Origin: Jongsikchunia kroppenstedtii DSM 45133
GTDB lineage: Bacteria > Actinomycetota > Actinomycetes > Mycobacteriales > Mycobacteriaceae
DNA length: 64,000 nucleotides
NCBI RefSeq assembly: GCF_000380485.1
Contig: NZ_AQYG01000045.1
Location: 62,001-126,000, forward strand
Direction of reading: 5' to 3'
Within the stretch, counting starts at the first letter, position 1. Each line of letters opens with the position of its first letter. The notes beneath the pieces are model-generated. The model saw nothing but the letters and a program-made list of their open reading frames with translations. It was not told the DNA's origin and made no database searches. Shown in pieces: positions 26,122 through 35,947 of the stretch. A program made the position numbers and the translations under genes.

Positions 26122-26874
26122 TCAGGCTGCGGCCGCGACCTCCTCTTCGGCCTGCGCCTTGTTGAAGATCGCCTGGTAAACGAGAGCGGCGATGATGCCA
26201 CCGACGATCGGGGCCACCCAGAACAACCACAGCTGACCCGGCGCACCGTTGCCGTTGAAGAACGCCACGGCGGTCGACCGCATCGGGTTCACCGAGGTGT
26301 TGCTGATCGGGATCGAGATCAGGTGGATCAGCGTGAGCGTCAAGCCGATTGCCGCGGGTGCGGCAGACGCCAGCTTCGAGCTGGCGGTGACCGCCAGGAT
26401 GACGAATACGAAGATCGCGGTCAGCACGATCTCGGCGGCCAGCACCGCGCCGAGTCCGTAGCCGTCGGGCGAATGCGATCCATAGCCGTTGGCGGCCATG
26501 TGCCCCTTGGCCTCGAAACCGTCTTTGCCCTTGGCGATTCCGAAGACGGCCAGTCCGCCGATCAGACCACCGATCACCTGCGTCACGATGTACGGGATCA
26601 GCAGCTTCGGGTCGAGTCGGCCCGCGAGGGTCGCCCCGACGCTCACCGCCGGATTGAAGTGGCCGCCGGAGATGCCGCCCACCGCGTACGCCATGACGAG
26701 TACCGACAGTCCGAACGCAAGCGCGACGCCGACGTACCCGATTCCCACCGGGATTGAATTGTTGTCCTTGTCGGTCGCGACCTGTATGGCAGCGAATACC
26801 GCGCTGCCGCAGCCCGCGAACACGAGCCAGAACGACCCGACCAGTTCGGCCGCAAGGGCCGGCACGAGTTTCAC
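26122..26874 (-). CDS. aqpZ: Aquaporin Z-like water channel
   Basis: The 250-residue membrane protein has the six-helix MIP fold. The first NPA loop is [12 protein letters not shown]; the second is altered to [10 protein letters not shown] (NPM), retaining the selectivity-filter Arg. The His in [10 protein letters not shown] and the narrow-filter pattern favour a water-specific AqpZ rather than a glycerol facilitator. Start is GTG at 26872-26874, with AAAGGA 9 nt upstream. It is monocistronic, flanked by a terminator. Confidence 0.92.
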   Translation of the reverse strand: MKLVPALAAELVGSFWLVFAGCGSAVFAAIQVATDKDNNSIPVGIGYVGVALAFGLSVLVMAYAVGGISGGHFNPAVSVGATLAGRLDPKLLIPYIVTQVIGGLIGGLAVFGIAKGKDGFEAKGHMAANGYGSHSPDGYGLGAVLAAEIVLTAIFVFVILAVTASSKLASAAPAAIGLTLTLIHLISIPISNTSVNPMRSTAVAFFNGNGAPGQLWLFWVAPIVGGIIAALVYQAIFNKAQAEEEVAAAA

Positions 26875-26991
26875 GATTGCAATTCCTTTCAGAAGATTCC
26901 GGTCATCGACCGACTCACGTCCACTCGTGCGAGCCGTGTCCCTTCCGAAGGGAATGTATGTTGCACAGGACCGCTTTGCAGTCCGGTTTGC

Positions 26992-28485
26992 CTAATCGTT
27001 AGATTTCGTAGCCGAAAGTTTTCGATCCGCTTCCATATCAATGCGCAATTCGTCATATTCAATGTCGACAACGCTCGTTTTCGTCGGCCTCTCGGCCCCG
27101 ATTCGCAGCAGCCCCACAGCGCTGATCGCCGCGACGACCGACGTTCCGGCCAGCCAGGCGAACACCTGTGTGAATGAATCCGCGCTGTTCATGCCGCTGG
27201 CGGTGGCCCGATAGAGGACAACGGCCAGTATCGCCGACCCGACCGAGCCGCCGATGCGCTGAGCGATATTCACCAACGCGGCAGCGTCGGGCAACTGGCT
27301 TCTTTGCACGGTGGCGTAGGCCGCCGTGATTACCGGCATCGCCGTCAGACCGATCGCAAATCCCCGAATCAGCAGCAGGGCCTGGAGCAGAATCGCGTTC
27401 GGATCGCTACTCAGAAAAATGAACGGAAAAGATGTGACTGCAGCCAACGCAGCACCAAGGAAACCGATCCGGCCGGCGCCAAAACGCTCCGACAGCTGGG
27501 CCGCGACCGGCATCGCGATCATTCCGCCGACGCCGAAAAGAATCAATGACACCCCGGTCGACACCACCGATTCATGCCGCACCTGCTGGAAATAGAGCGG
27601 CAGCACCAGCATCGTCCCGAATAGCGCGGCACCGTTGAACGCGGTCGCGATGGTTGCCGCGCTGAAGGTTCGATCCCGGAACACCGCCAAGTCCAGGATC
27701 GGATGTTCGCTGCGGCGCGCGACCACCACGTAGAGTGCCAGCAGCACGACACCGGCGAGCGTCGGAAGCCAGGCCGAAACTGCTGTGACACTGCCCTTCT
27801 CGCCGATCTCGGTCACGCCATATACCAGCAACGGCACTCCGAGTGCCGTCAGGACCAGGCCGCGGACGTCCAGCGGGCCCGCCTGGCCACCGTCGCCCCG
27901 CGGGATCACGCGCAATCCGAGTATCACCGCCATGATCCCCAACGGGATGTTGATCAGGAACAACCATTCCCACGACGACCAGCGCAACAGCAACCCGCCG
28001 ACGGTCGGTCCGATCGCCGGGCCCACCACCACCGCGATACCGATCAGGCTCATCACCCGGCCGAGCCGTTTGGGTCCGGCCGCGGCGCCGATGATCGCCT
28101 GGCCGGCCGGCAGCAGCAGCCCGGCCGCAAGACCCTGCAGCACCCTTATCGCGATCAACATCGGCAGCGTCGTGGCCGCCGCGCACAGCGCGGAGGTGAT
28201 GGTGAAGGCGGCCATCGCGCCGATCCAGACCGGCGCACCCCCGAATCTGCGGATCAACCAGCCGCACACGGGCAACGACACCGCCAATGCCAGCAGATAG
28301 CCGCTCGCGATCCACTGCACCGCGCCGAGATCGGCATGCAGATCGACGCCGATGGTGTGCAGACCGATGGTCACCAGTGAGGTGTCCAACGTGCTCATCA
28401 GGGCACCGAAGACGATCACGCCTGCTATCCGCCACACGTGCCGCGGCACGTTTCCGGTATCCGCTTCCACCGCGTCCGATTCCAT
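26992..28485 (-). CDS. DHA2-family (EmrB/QacA-like) MFS drug efflux protein
   Basis: The 497-residue transporter has about fourteen membrane segments and opens with GALMSTLDTSLVTIGLHTIGVDL, the DHA2 motif (D-[TS]-[TS]-[IL]-V), then GWLIRRFGG (motif A) and a motif C region around VVVGPAIGPTVGG. It probably exports hydrophobic cations or drugs with protons. It is divergent from a MarR regulator whose gap contains two CAATTG sites, so induction by a MarR ligand is likely. Confidence 0.92.
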   Translation of the reverse strand: MESDAVEADTGNVPRHVWRIAGVIVFGALMSTLDTSLVTIGLHTIGVDLHADLGAVQWIASGYLLALAVSLPVCGWLIRRFGGAPVWIGAMAAFTITSALCAAATTLPMLIAIRVLQGLAAGLLLPAGQAIIGAAAGPKRLGRVMSLIGIAVVVGPAIGPTVGGLLLRWSSWEWLFLINIPLGIMAVILGLRVIPRGDGGQAGPLDVRGLVLTALGVPLLVYGVTEIGEKGSVTAVSAWLPTLAGVVLLALYVVVARRSEHPILDLAVFRDRTFSAATIATAFNGAALFGTMLVLPLYFQQVRHESVVSTGVSLILFGVGGMIAMPVAAQLSERFGAGRIGFLGAALAAVTSFPFIFLSSDPNAILLQALLLIRGFAIGLTAMPVITAAYATVQRSQLPDAAALVNIAQRIGGSVGSAILAVVLYRATASGMNSADSFTQVFAWLAGTSVVAAISAVGLLRIGAERPTKTSVVDIEYDELRIDMEADRKLSATKSND

Positions 28486-28518
28486 CCGCCGACTCCGATC
28501 GATAGTTGCGTACTCTTA

Positions 28519-28566
28519 CAATTGCGGACGCTATCAACAATTGAGAGGGTCGACAAGCGCTATTCT
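28519..28566. promoter_or_regulatory. Divergent control region of the MarR/efflux pair
   Basis: Two CAATTG sites (28519-28524 and 28538-28543) lie 19 bp apart within an imperfect inverted repeat. TATTCT (28561-28566) is 6 nt before the MarR ATG at 28573, a leaderless arrangement. MarR binding to the paired sites is inferred. Confidence 0.45.
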
Positions 28567-28572
28567 GTGCTC

Positions 28573-29037
28573 ATGCCTGGCGTTCCGACTCAGCCCACCG
28601 CCACGACCGAGGTGCAATCGTTGTATCGCTGGCCGACCTACGTCCTCGGCCGCTTGCATCAGGACTTTCACCGACGCATCGGCTCGAACCTGCGCGAACA
28701 CTGGATCCTGACCGTGCTGGACGAGCACGAGCCGCTGACGCTTTCACAGCAGGATGTGTGCAACGCACTCGACATCGATCGCAGTGAGATGGTGCGGATC
28801 ATCGATCGGCTCGAGGCCGACGGCCGGGTCGAACGAGTCCGATCGGCCGAGGACCGGCGCCGCTACGCGCTGCGCATCACCGATGTCGGCCGCGCACAGC
28901 TTGCGGCGACGCTGCAGGAGTTCGCGGAGGTGAACGCGCAGACCTTCGCCCGCCTGACCCCGGACGAGCTGCGCTCGCTACATCGCCTGGCGCTCAAGGC
29001 CGTCGGCGCCTCGGAGACATTCGCCGACCACGGCTAG
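28573..29037 (+). CDS. MarR-family regulator
   Basis: The 154-residue winged-helix protein includes WPTYVLGRLHQDFHRRIG, LTLSQQDVCNALDIDRSEMVRIIDRLEADGRVERVRSAEDRRRYALRITDVG (recognition helix and wing DRRRYAL), and a C-terminal dimer helix. The ATG at 28573 is chosen over upstream in-frame starts because TATTCT lies exactly 6 nt before it. Its stop overlaps the convergent protease gene by 4 bp. It probably represses the adjacent DHA2 pump. Confidence 0.9.
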   Translation: MPGVPTQPTATTEVQSLYRWPTYVLGRLHQDFHRRIGSNLREHWILTVLDEHEPLTLSQQDVCNALDIDRSEMVRIIDRLEADGRVERVRSAEDRRRYALRITDVGRAQLAATLQEFAEVNAQTFARLTPDELRSLHRLALKAVGASETFADHG

Positions 29038-29972
29038 TCTCCTTTGAACGGCTCCGTGCCGAGTACCAGCTTCAAGCCGTCGATCCCGGAATTGGCCCGG
29101 GCGTACTGCAATTCGTGATTCAGGTCGCCGATGTTGTTGAGCACCGGCCAGCTGAGGCCGACCGTCGACAGCACGCCCAGCGCGCGGCCCTGCGAATCGA
29201 GATAGGCGCTGCCGCTGTCGCCGGGGATACCCGGGATGCGCATCTGCACCGTGTGCGACCAGCCGTCCGTGACGCTCCGATCGATGCGACCGACGCCGTG
29301 CTGCTTGGACAGTCTCGCCAGACTGAACTTGAGACTGGAGCTGCCGTAGCTGTAAACCTCTGCGGGACCGATGATTCCGCTGGTGTTGAGGCCGGTCGGG
29401 CCGCCCCAGAACGGCACCGAAGGATTGACCTTCGAGACATCGTCCGGGTTCACCTCGATCAGCGCGAGGTCGTTGTACTGACACGTCGCCGGGTCGCTCT
29501 CGCCCCGGCGCTGCATGGTCAGCCAGCTGTCGTAAACGAGGGTGCCGGACCCGAGTTCCGTGCCCTCACCGGTGATCGGATTGCCGCCCTTGTTGAACGT
29601 GACGGTGGTGCCCACCGGCAGGCTGTCGATCTGGCAGCCGTTGGTCTGGGTCTCCTTGCCCGTGCCCGAACAATGTGCGGCCTGGCCAAGGTAGACCTTG
29701 CCGGCATTGTCGACGAAGACGTAGTTGGTGGTGCATTGCGCGTCGTCGGTATAGGTCTGCACGCCCGGGGTGATGGTCGCCGAATCGGCGTCGGCGAACG
29801 GGACCTTGGAGTCGGCCGCGGATACCGTCAGCTGCGGCGCGGGTGGGACGCTGGGCGACTCGCCCAGCGAGCCGGTGCCGTCGTCATTGCACGCGGTCGC
29901 CGCAACCACGATCAGCGCGACCGCGCCTGCGGCAGAGATGGCCTGCCGCAGCCGGGTCCCGGTGTTCGTCAT
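29034..29972 (-). CDS. Secreted trypsin-like serine protease, probable lipoprotein
   Basis: The 312-residue protein starts with a signal (TRLRQAISAAGAVALIVVAATAC) ending in a possible lipobox ATAC. The chymotrypsin-fold triad is visible: His in GQAAHC (~105), Asp in YNDLALIEV (~180) and Ser in PGDSGSA (~265). Paired cysteines (AHC, NGC, TCQ) suggest disulphides outside the cell. Substrate unknown. The ATG at 29970-29972 is the best start; the Shine-Dalgarno is weak (GTGGGA). Mycobacterial and Gordonia genomes carry similar exported proteases. Confidence 0.85.
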   Translation of the reverse strand: MTNTGTRLRQAISAAGAVALIVVAATACNDDGTGSLGESPSVPPAPQLTVSAADSKVPFADADSATITPGVQTYTDDAQCTTNYVFVDNAGKVYLGQAAHCSGTGKETQTNGCQIDSLPVGTTVTFNKGGNPITGEGTELGSGTLVYDSWLTMQRRGESDPATCQYNDLALIEVNPDDVSKVNPSVPFWGGPTGLNTSGIIGPAEVYSYGSSSLKFSLARLSKQHGVGRIDRSVTDGWSHTVQMRIPGIPGDSGSAYLDSQGRALGVLSTVGLSWPVLNNIGDLNHELQYARANSGIDGLKLVLGTEPFKGD

Positions 29973-30042
29973 TCCCACTCGCGCAGCGTATCGATCATTT
30001 CCGCGCGCCGGTGTCGTGCGATCGGCTAGAGGCGTTCGATGC

Positions 30043-31233
30043 CTAGAGACGCTCGACAATCGTCGCGTTGGCCATACCGCCGGCCTCGCACATCGTCTGC
30101 AGGCCGTAGCGGCCGCCGGTGGTCTCCAGACCGTGGAGCATCGTGGTCATCAGGCGACCGCCCGAGGCACCCAGCGGGTGGCCGAGGGAGATGGCGCCGC
30201 CACGCGGGTTCAGCTTGGCCGGGTCGGCGTCGAAATGCGACTGCCAGGCCATCGGCACCGACGCGAACGCCTCGTTGACCTCGTAGTGGTCGATGTCGGA
30301 GATCGACAATCCGCTGCGCCGCAGCGCTTTTTCGGTCGCCGGGATCGGTCCGGTGAGCATCGTGACCGGGTCGTCGCCGGCCAGGCCGAACGCATGGAAT
30401 CGGGCGCGCGGGCGCAGGCCGAGTGCGTTCGCCTTCTCCTCGGACATGATCAGCACCGCGGAGGCGCCGTCGGTGAGCTGCGAGGAGTTGCCGGGCGTGA
30501 TCTTCCATTCGCCGATCTCCGGGAAGCGCTCGTCCATCTCGTCGGTGCGGAACACCGCATTGAGCTGGCCCAGCGACTGGGCAGTCGTCTGCGGGCGGAT
30601 GGTCTCGTCGGCCGACACCACGGTGCCGTCGGGCAGCGTGATGGGGACGATCTCGCCCGACCGATCGGCCGCATCGGCACGCTGGTGCGACCGCGCCGAG
30701 TACTCGTCCAGCGCCTGCCGGTCCAGCTTGTAGCGGGCGGCGACCAGCTCGGCGGACACGCCCTGGGTGATCAGCCCGGGCGCGTAGCGGGCTGTGGCCG
30801 ACGGGCCGACCGGATCCATGCCGACGCGTGCGGTGCCCATCGGGACCCGGCTCATCGACTCGACGCCGGAGGCGATGACGATGTCATTGGCGCCGGCCAG
30901 GATCGACTGCGCCGCGAAGTCGCAGGCCTGCTGGCTGGAGCCGCAGGCGCGGTTGATGGTGACGGACGGAACGCCTTCCGGCAGCCCGGCGGCCAGCCAC
31001 GCCCAGCGGCCGACGGTGCCGGCCTGCTCGCCCGCGCCGCTGACGCATCCGGTGATGACGTCATCGACGGTGGCCGGATCGAGGTCGTTGCGCTCGACGA
31101 GCTGCCGCAGCACCTGACCGAGCAGCTCCACCGGGTGCAACGTGCTCAGGGAGCCGCCGGGCCGGTCGCCCTTGGCCATTTTTCCTTTGCCCATCGGCGA
31201 ACGGACGGCATCAACGATTACTGCAGTGGTCAT
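30043..31233 (-). CDS. Thiolase (acetyl-CoA acyltransferase)
   Basis: The 396-residue enzyme cleaves 3-ketoacyl-CoA with CoA. It carries the nucleophile in NRACGSSQQA (Cys ~93), VNEAFASVP, GHPLGASGGR (catalytic His) and the C-terminal CEAGGMANA, a FadA-like variant of the usual CxGGG. MTTAVIVDAVRSPMGK is the normal thiolase N terminus, so the ATG at 31231-31233 is used. It is the first gene of the acyl-CoA island, lying downstream of the CaiB-type transferase in the same direction. Confidence 0.92.
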   Translation of the reverse strand: MTTAVIVDAVRSPMGKGKMAKGDRPGGSLSTLHPVELLGQVLRQLVERNDLDPATVDDVITGCVSGAGEQAGTVGRWAWLAAGLPEGVPSVTINRACGSSQQACDFAAQSILAGANDIVIASGVESMSRVPMGTARVGMDPVGPSATARYAPGLITQGVSAELVAARYKLDRQALDEYSARSHQRADAADRSGEIVPITLPDGTVVSADETIRPQTTAQSLGQLNAVFRTDEMDERFPEIGEWKITPGNSSQLTDGASAVLIMSEEKANALGLRPRARFHAFGLAGDDPVTMLTGPIPATEKALRRSGLSISDIDHYEVNEAFASVPMAWQSHFDADPAKLNPRGGAISLGHPLGASGGRLMTTMLHGLETTGGRYGLQTMCEAGGMANATIVERL

Positions 31234-31308
31234 GGTGTGATCATCGCACCGGGCGAGACGCGCATGTGCGCCCGGTCTCATTCAACGGACCGCTGTTCGA
31301 TGCCCGCC

Positions 31309-31382
31309 CGAAATCCGCGCCGACTTTGTGGATCCGCGCCGGTTGCAGGCGGCGCGGATCCACATTTCGGGCGCGGATTTCG
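31309..31382. repeat. Nested double inverted repeat downstream of the CoA-transferase
   Basis: An outer pair of 13-bp arms, CGAAATCCGCGCC (31309-31321) and GGCGCGGATTTCG (31370-31382), encloses an inner 13-bp pair, GTGGATCCGCGCC (31328-31340) and GGCGCGGATCCAC (31351-31363), around a 10-nt loop. Both pairs are perfect, and left arms share ATCCGCGCC. It lies between the CoA-transferase stop and the thiolase start and may terminate transcription or be a dispersed palindromic element. Confidence 0.7.
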
Positions 31383-31400
31383 CAAAGGGCGCCGCCGAAC

Positions 31401-32624
31401 TCAGATGACGCCCGCGTCGTGCAGCTCGCCCAGCTCACTGTCGGTCAGGCCGAGAATCGATCCGAGGATCTCGTCAGTATGTGCACCCAGTTCCGGTGCG
31501 GGTACGGTGCCGCTGTACTCCGCGTCGATCCGCAGGGGTGAATGCGCCGACACCACCTGCCCGATGCCCGGCTGCTCCAGGTCGGCGAGGACGGGAAGTG
31601 TTGCGCCGCTACGCAGTTGATCGACGACGCCGGCAAGCGTCCGGTACTGGCTCCACAGCGCGCCCGCTTCCGTGAGTCCCGCGCGCACCTCGTCGATCCC
31701 GTGCGCGTTGAACCATGGCCGCAGCACTGCGGCGATGACCTCACGGTGCCGATACCGCTCCGCTTCGTCCCGGAAGTCCGCATCCAGCGACTTCTCCAGC
31801 GCGGCAAAGACTTCCGTGTTGCCGGTGGCCGTGCCCAGCGCCGCCCACTGCCGCGGCGTGAGAGCCACCACCATCACCCGCTCGCCGTCGCTGGTGGTGA
31901 AGTCGACGCCGAAGCTGCCATACATGTAGTTGCCATGCCGCGGCCGGTCACCACGCTCGGCAACCTCCGAGAGCCAGCCCAGGTTGGCGACGCCGGCCAG
32001 CGTCACGTCCGCGAGCGCCAGCTGCAGATACGAACCGACGCCCGTGCGCGATCGTTTGTGCAGCGCCGCAAGCAGCCCCGTCGTCGCGGTCATGCCCGCG
32101 ATCAGGTCCCACGCCGGCAGCACCGCGTTCACCGGCGTCGCCGAATCCATCGGCCCGGTCAGCTCGGCCACGCCGTATTCGGTGTTGACGGTGTAGTCGA
32201 CAGCCGCCCGACCGTCCGCGTGTCCCTCGATATGCACCTGGATCATGTCCGGCCGCCGCGCCGCGAACGCCTCGTAGCCGAACCAGGGACGATTCGGATT
32301 GTTGTCGATCACCAGCCCCGTGTCCGGACCGGGCGCGGTGGCGAGCCCCAGCACCAGCTCCTGGCCCCGCGGATCCCGCACATTGATCGCGACGCTGCGC
32401 TTTCCGCGGTTGAGCGAGTTCCAGTACAGGCTCTTGCCCGTCTGCTGCGATACCGGCCAGCGGTTGTAGTCGGCGGCGCCGCCCAGGGGGTCGATCCGGA
32501 TGACATCGGCACCGAGTTGGCCGAGCGTCATGCCGCCTGACGGACCGGCGACGAAGCTGGCGAACTCGACGATTCGCAGCCCCACCAGCGGCTTGTCCGA
32601 CGATGCGTGCACATTCTCAGGCAT
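31401..32624 (-). CDS. CaiB/BaiF (class III) CoA-transferase
   Basis: The 407-residue protein begins PLVGLRIVEFASFVAGPSGGMTLGQLGADVIRIDP, the class III N-terminal pattern, with later SLNRGKRSVAINVRDPRGQEL and GLVIDNNPN. The usual catalytic Asp region is present around LAGVANLGW/YMYGSFGVDF. Such enzymes move CoA between acids, activating a substrate or isomerising a CoA ester. AAGGGATG precedes the ATG. It is divergent from an acyl-CoA dehydrogenase across a perfect AT-rich palindrome. Confidence 0.88.
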   Translation of the reverse strand: MPENVHASSDKPLVGLRIVEFASFVAGPSGGMTLGQLGADVIRIDPLGGAADYNRWPVSQQTGKSLYWNSLNRGKRSVAINVRDPRGQELVLGLATAPGPDTGLVIDNNPNRPWFGYEAFAARRPDMIQVHIEGHADGRAAVDYTVNTEYGVAELTGPMDSATPVNAVLPAWDLIAGMTATTGLLAALHKRSRTGVGSYLQLALADVTLAGVANLGWLSEVAERGDRPRHGNYMYGSFGVDFTTSDGERVMVVALTPRQWAALGTATGNTEVFAALEKSLDADFRDEAERYRHREVIAAVLRPWFNAHGIDEVRAGLTEAGALWSQYRTLAGVVDQLRSGATLPVLADLEQPGIGQVVSAHSPLRIDAEYSGTVPAPELGAHTDEILGSILGLTDSELGELHDAGVI

Positions 32625-32676
32625 TTCATCCCTTCAGACGGCCACGCAAACCGGGGCCATCGCATCCCGCTGAACC

Positions 32677-32692
32677 GATAATATATATTATC
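32677..32692. promoter_or_regulatory. Perfect AT-rich palindrome in divergent acyl-CoA promoter
   Basis: GATAATATATATTATC is a perfect 16-bp palindrome between the CoA-transferase (minus) and the acyl-CoA dehydrogenase (plus). An operator for one of the two FadR-type GntR proteins encoded 6-10 kb away is likely; another AT-rich tract precedes the second GntR gene at 42045-42067. Confidence 0.6.
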
Positions 32693-32725
32693 AACTAGCG
32701 ACCGACATCTCGGCAGGAGGTACCG

Positions 32726-33934
32726 ATGTCCGCTCCCGGCGCGAATCGACTCGCCGCTACCGACGGGCTCACCGACACCCAGCGCGACATCCTCGAGACG
32801 GTCCGCAGGTTCGTCGACACCGAGGTCCTTCCGGTCGCCACCGAGTTGGAGCATGCCGACGAATACCCGACCGACATCGTCGCGAAGATGCGGGAGCTCG
32901 GCATCTTCGGCATCACCATCCCCGAGGAGTTCGGCGGCCTGGGCGAGTCGCTGCTGACCTACGCGCTGTGCGTCGAGGAGATCTCGCGCGGCTGGATGAG
33001 CGTCTCCGGCATCATCAACACCCATTTCATCGTCGCCTACCTGCTGCTGAATCACGGCACCGTCGAACAACAGCGGAAGTTCTTGCCGCGCATGGCGACC
33101 GGCGAACTGACCGGCGCGTTCTCGATGTCCGAACCCGCCCTCGGCAGCGACGTCGCGGCGATCACCACGACCGCAGCCGCGACCACCGACGGCGCATACG
33201 AGATCACCGGCCAGAAGATGTGGCTCACCAACGGCGGCTCGTCCAGCCTGGTCGCGGTGCTGGTGCGGACCCCGCTGGGACACGATCGACCGCACCAGAA
33301 CCTGACGACCTTCCTCGTCGAGAAAACGCCCGGCTTCGGAAAGGTGCTACCTGGTGTCACCATCCCCGGAAAGATCGACAAGATGGGCTACAAGGGGGTC
33401 GACACCACCGAGCTCATCTTCGACGGCTACCGCGCCGACGCCGGCCAGATCCTCGGTGGCATACCGGGTCGCGGCTTCTATCAGATGATGGACGGCGTCG
33501 AGGTCGGGCGCGTCAACGTGGCGGCGCGAGCTTCCGGTGTCGCCCAGCGCGCCTTCGAACTCGGTGTGGCCTACGCCCAGCAACGGGAGACCTTCGGCAA
33601 ACGCATCGCCGACCACCAGGCGGTGCTCTTCCGGATCGCCGAGATGGGCACGAAAGTCGAAGCGGCACATCAGATGGTGGTGCGCGCGGCCCGGCTCAAG
33701 GATACCGGTGCGCGCAACGACCTCGAGGCCGGCATGGCCAAATACCTTGCGTCGGAATACTGCCGGGACGTTGTCGAGGACGCGTTCCGCATTCACGGCG
33801 GATACGGCTACGCCAAGGAGTACGAGATCGAACGCCTGTACCGAGAGGCGCCGATGCTGCTGATCGGCGAGGGCACCGCCGACATCCAACGAATGATCAT
33901 CGGCCGACGATTGCTGGAGAACTACGCGCTCTAG
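32726..33934 (+). CDS. Acyl-CoA dehydrogenase (first of the cluster)
   Basis: The 402-residue flavoprotein oxidises an acyl-CoA to the 2-enoyl-CoA. Motifs include FGITIPEEFGGLGES, FSMSEPALGSDVAAI (FAD contact), QKMWLTNGGSSS, a central QQRETFGKRIADHQAV and the C-terminal GGYGYAKEYEIERLYREAP followed by GEGTADIQ, whose Glu is the catalytic base. GGAGG precedes the ATG. Substrate is unknown; it heads the plus-strand gene set running to the MaoC gene. Confidence 0.92.
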   Translation: MSAPGANRLAATDGLTDTQRDILETVRRFVDTEVLPVATELEHADEYPTDIVAKMRELGIFGITIPEEFGGLGESLLTYALCVEEISRGWMSVSGIINTHFIVAYLLLNHGTVEQQRKFLPRMATGELTGAFSMSEPALGSDVAAITTTAAATTDGAYEITGQKMWLTNGGSSSLVAVLVRTPLGHDRPHQNLTTFLVEKTPGFGKVLPGVTIPGKIDKMGYKGVDTTELIFDGYRADAGQILGGIPGRGFYQMMDGVEVGRVNVAARASGVAQRAFELGVAYAQQRETFGKRIADHQAVLFRIAEMGTKVEAAHQMVVRAARLKDTGARNDLEAGMAKYLASEYCRDVVEDAFRIHGGYGYAKEYEIERLYREAPMLLIGEGTADIQRMIIGRRLLENYAL

Positions 33935-33999
33935 CCCACCCATCGATATCCGAGCCACCTATATTGGGTCTGCGGACCCGCAAGCGGAAGCGAGTGCAC

Positions 34000-35163
34000 A
34001 TGACCGAGGTCAGCCCCGAGGACTTTTCGATGATCCTTGAGCAGGTGCGGGATTTCGTCAGGTCGACGGTCGTCCCGCGCGAACAGGAGATCGCGGACAC
34101 CGATGCGATCCCCGATGATCTGCGCCAGATCTGCAAGGACATGGGGCTCTTCGGGTTCGCCATCCCGCAGCAGTGGGGCGGTCTCGGGCTCGACCTGAGC
34201 CAGGACGTCGAGCTGGCAATGGAATTGGGCTACACCTCGCTCTCGCTGCGATCGATGTTCGGCACCAACAACGGCATCGCCGGGCAGGTGCTCGTCAACT
34301 TCGGTACGCCTGCCCAGCAGGAGGAATGGCTGCCGAAGATCGCCTCCGGCGAGGTGGTCGCGTCGTTCGCGCTCACCGAGCCGGGCGCGGGCTCCAACCC
34401 CGCCGGGCTGCGCACCAAAGCCGCACGCGATGGTGACGATTGGATCATCGACGGCGAGAAATGCTTCATCACAAACGCCAACACCGCCGACCTGTTCGTC
34501 ACCTTCGCCCGCACTCGGCCGGCCGACGAAAAAGGCACCGGCATAGCGGTTTTCCTGGTACCGGCCGATGCCCACGGCGTCACCGTCGCGCCCAAGGACA
34601 AGAAGATGGGTCAGGAGGGATCCACCACGGCCGTCGTCACCTTCGACGGTGTCCGGGTCCCGGCCGGCGCGCTGGTCGGCGGCGACGTGGAGCAGGGCTA
34701 CCGAGCGGCGATGACGTCGCTGGCCCGCGGGCGCGTGCATATTTCGGCCGTCGCGGTCGGAGCCGCGCAGCGCGCACTCGACGAGTCGGTGCGCTATGCC
34801 GCGACGGCTACGCAGGGCGGCACGCCGATCGGCGACTTCCAACTCGTCCAGGCGATGATCGCCGATCAGCAGACCGATGTGCTCGCCGGCCGCGCGCTGG
34901 TCCGCGATACCGCAGCCAAGTGGGTGTCCGAGGAGGACCGCCGGATCGCGCCGTCGGCCTGCAAGCTCTTCTGCACCGAGATGGTCGGCCGCGTCGCCGA
35001 TCTCGCCGTCCAGGTGCACGGCGGCAGCGGCTATATGCGCGGAGTTCCTGTCGAACGCATCTACCGCGACGTCCGGCTGCTGCGCCTGTACGAGGGCACC
35101 AGCGAAATCCAGCGGCTCATCGTCGGCGGCGGCCTGGTCCGCGCCGAGAAGAAGCGCTCCTGA
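34000..35163 (+). CDS. Acyl-CoA dehydrogenase (second)
   Basis: This 387-residue protein is distinct from its neighbour: [25 protein letters not shown] at the N terminus, [31 protein letters not shown] and [14 protein letters not shown] (catalytic Glu) at the C terminus. GGAAG lies about 9 nt before the ATG at 34000, and TATATT (33960-33965) is a possible internal -10. An upstream in-frame extension overlaps the preceding gene and is rejected. Two dehydrogenases in one cluster suggest either two rounds of oxidation or two substrates. Confidence 0.92.
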   Translation: MTEVSPEDFSMILEQVRDFVRSTVVPREQEIADTDAIPDDLRQICKDMGLFGFAIPQQWGGLGLDLSQDVELAMELGYTSLSLRSMFGTNNGIAGQVLVNFGTPAQQEEWLPKIASGEVVASFALTEPGAGSNPAGLRTKAARDGDDWIIDGEKCFITNANTADLFVTFARTRPADEKGTGIAVFLVPADAHGVTVAPKDKKMGQEGSTTAVVTFDGVRVPAGALVGGDVEQGYRAAMTSLARGRVHISAVAVGAAQRALDESVRYAATATQGGTPIGDFQLVQAMIADQQTDVLAGRALVRDTAAKWVSEEDRRIAPSACKLFCTEMVGRVADLAVQVHGGSGYMRGVPVERIYRDVRLLRLYEGTSEIQRLIVGGGLVRAEKKRS

Positions 35164-35200
35164 ACTTCCCGACAAACACCGAAACACGTACGGAGGCATC

Positions 35201-35947
35201 ATGTCCGGCCCATTGCTAGACGGAAAGACCGCGGTCATCACCGGCGGTGCGCAGGGTCTCGGCCTCGCGATCGCCACCCTCTTTGTCGCCGAAGGCGCCC
35301 GCGTCGTACTCGGCGACATCAACGGTGACGCTGCCGCCGAGGCCGCTGCAGCGCTCGGCGGGTCCGACGTCGCCGTCGGCGCAGCCTGCGACGTGTCGGC
35401 GATGGCCGACATCGACTCGCTGCTGAAGACCGCGATCGACACCTTCGGCAGCCTCGACGTGATGGTGAACAACGCCGGCATCACCCGCGACGCGACCATG
35501 CGCAAGATGACCGAGGAGCAATTCGATCAGGTCATCACCGTGCACCTGCGCGGAACCTGGAACGGCACCCGCCAAGCCGCCGGCATCATGCGCGAGAACG
35601 GCGGCGGCACCATCGTCAACATGTCGTCGATCTCCGGCAAGATCGGCAACCTCGGGCAGACCAACTACTCGGCCGCAAAGGCCGGGATCGTCGGCCTCAC
35701 CAAGGCCGCGGCCAAAGAGGTTGCCTACCAGGGTGTCCGGATCAACGCGATCCAGCCCGGGTTGATCCGCACGGCGATGACCGAGGCGATGCCCCAGGCG
35801 GCGTGGGATTCCAAGCTGGCCGATATCCCGATGGGCCGCGCCGGCGAACCCGACGAGGTCGCGAAGGTGGCGCTGTTCCTCGCGTCGGACCTGTCGTCGT
35901 ACATGACCGGCACCGTGCTCGAGGTGACCGGCGGAAGGCATATGTAG
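35201..35947 (+). CDS. FabG-like SDR (3-hydroxyacyl-CoA dehydrogenase/3-oxoacyl reductase)
   Basis: The 248-residue SDR has TGGAQGLG (~13), [20 protein letters not shown] (a FabG-like signature), the catalytic Ser in NMSSISG, YSAAKAG and the C-terminal [18 protein letters not shown] is 4-5 nt before the ATG at 35201. In this cluster it would oxidise the 3-hydroxyacyl-CoA made by the adjacent hydratases. The stop overlaps the next gene's GTG by one base (TAGTG). Confidence 0.9.
   Translation: MSGPLLDGKTAVITGGAQGLGLAIATLFVAEGARVVLGDINGDAAAEAAAALGGSDVAVGAACDVSAMADIDSLLKTAIDTFGSLDVMVNNAGITRDATMRKMTEEQFDQVITVHLRGTWNGTRQAAGIMRENGGGTIVNMSSISGKIGNLGQTNYSAAKAGIVGLTKAAAKEVAYQGVRINAIQPGLIRTAMTEAMPQAAWDSKLADIPMGRAGEPDEVAKVALFLASDLSSYMTGTVLEVTGGRHM

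Noticed and set aside
31250-31382. Small RNA gene in the nested-palindrome region
   Set aside because: No promoter or U-tract could be identified; the structure is better described as a repeat or terminator.
29770-31620. 616-residue plus-strand frame across the protease and thiolase
   Set aside because: Both antisense genes have complete catalytic motifs; this frame has none.
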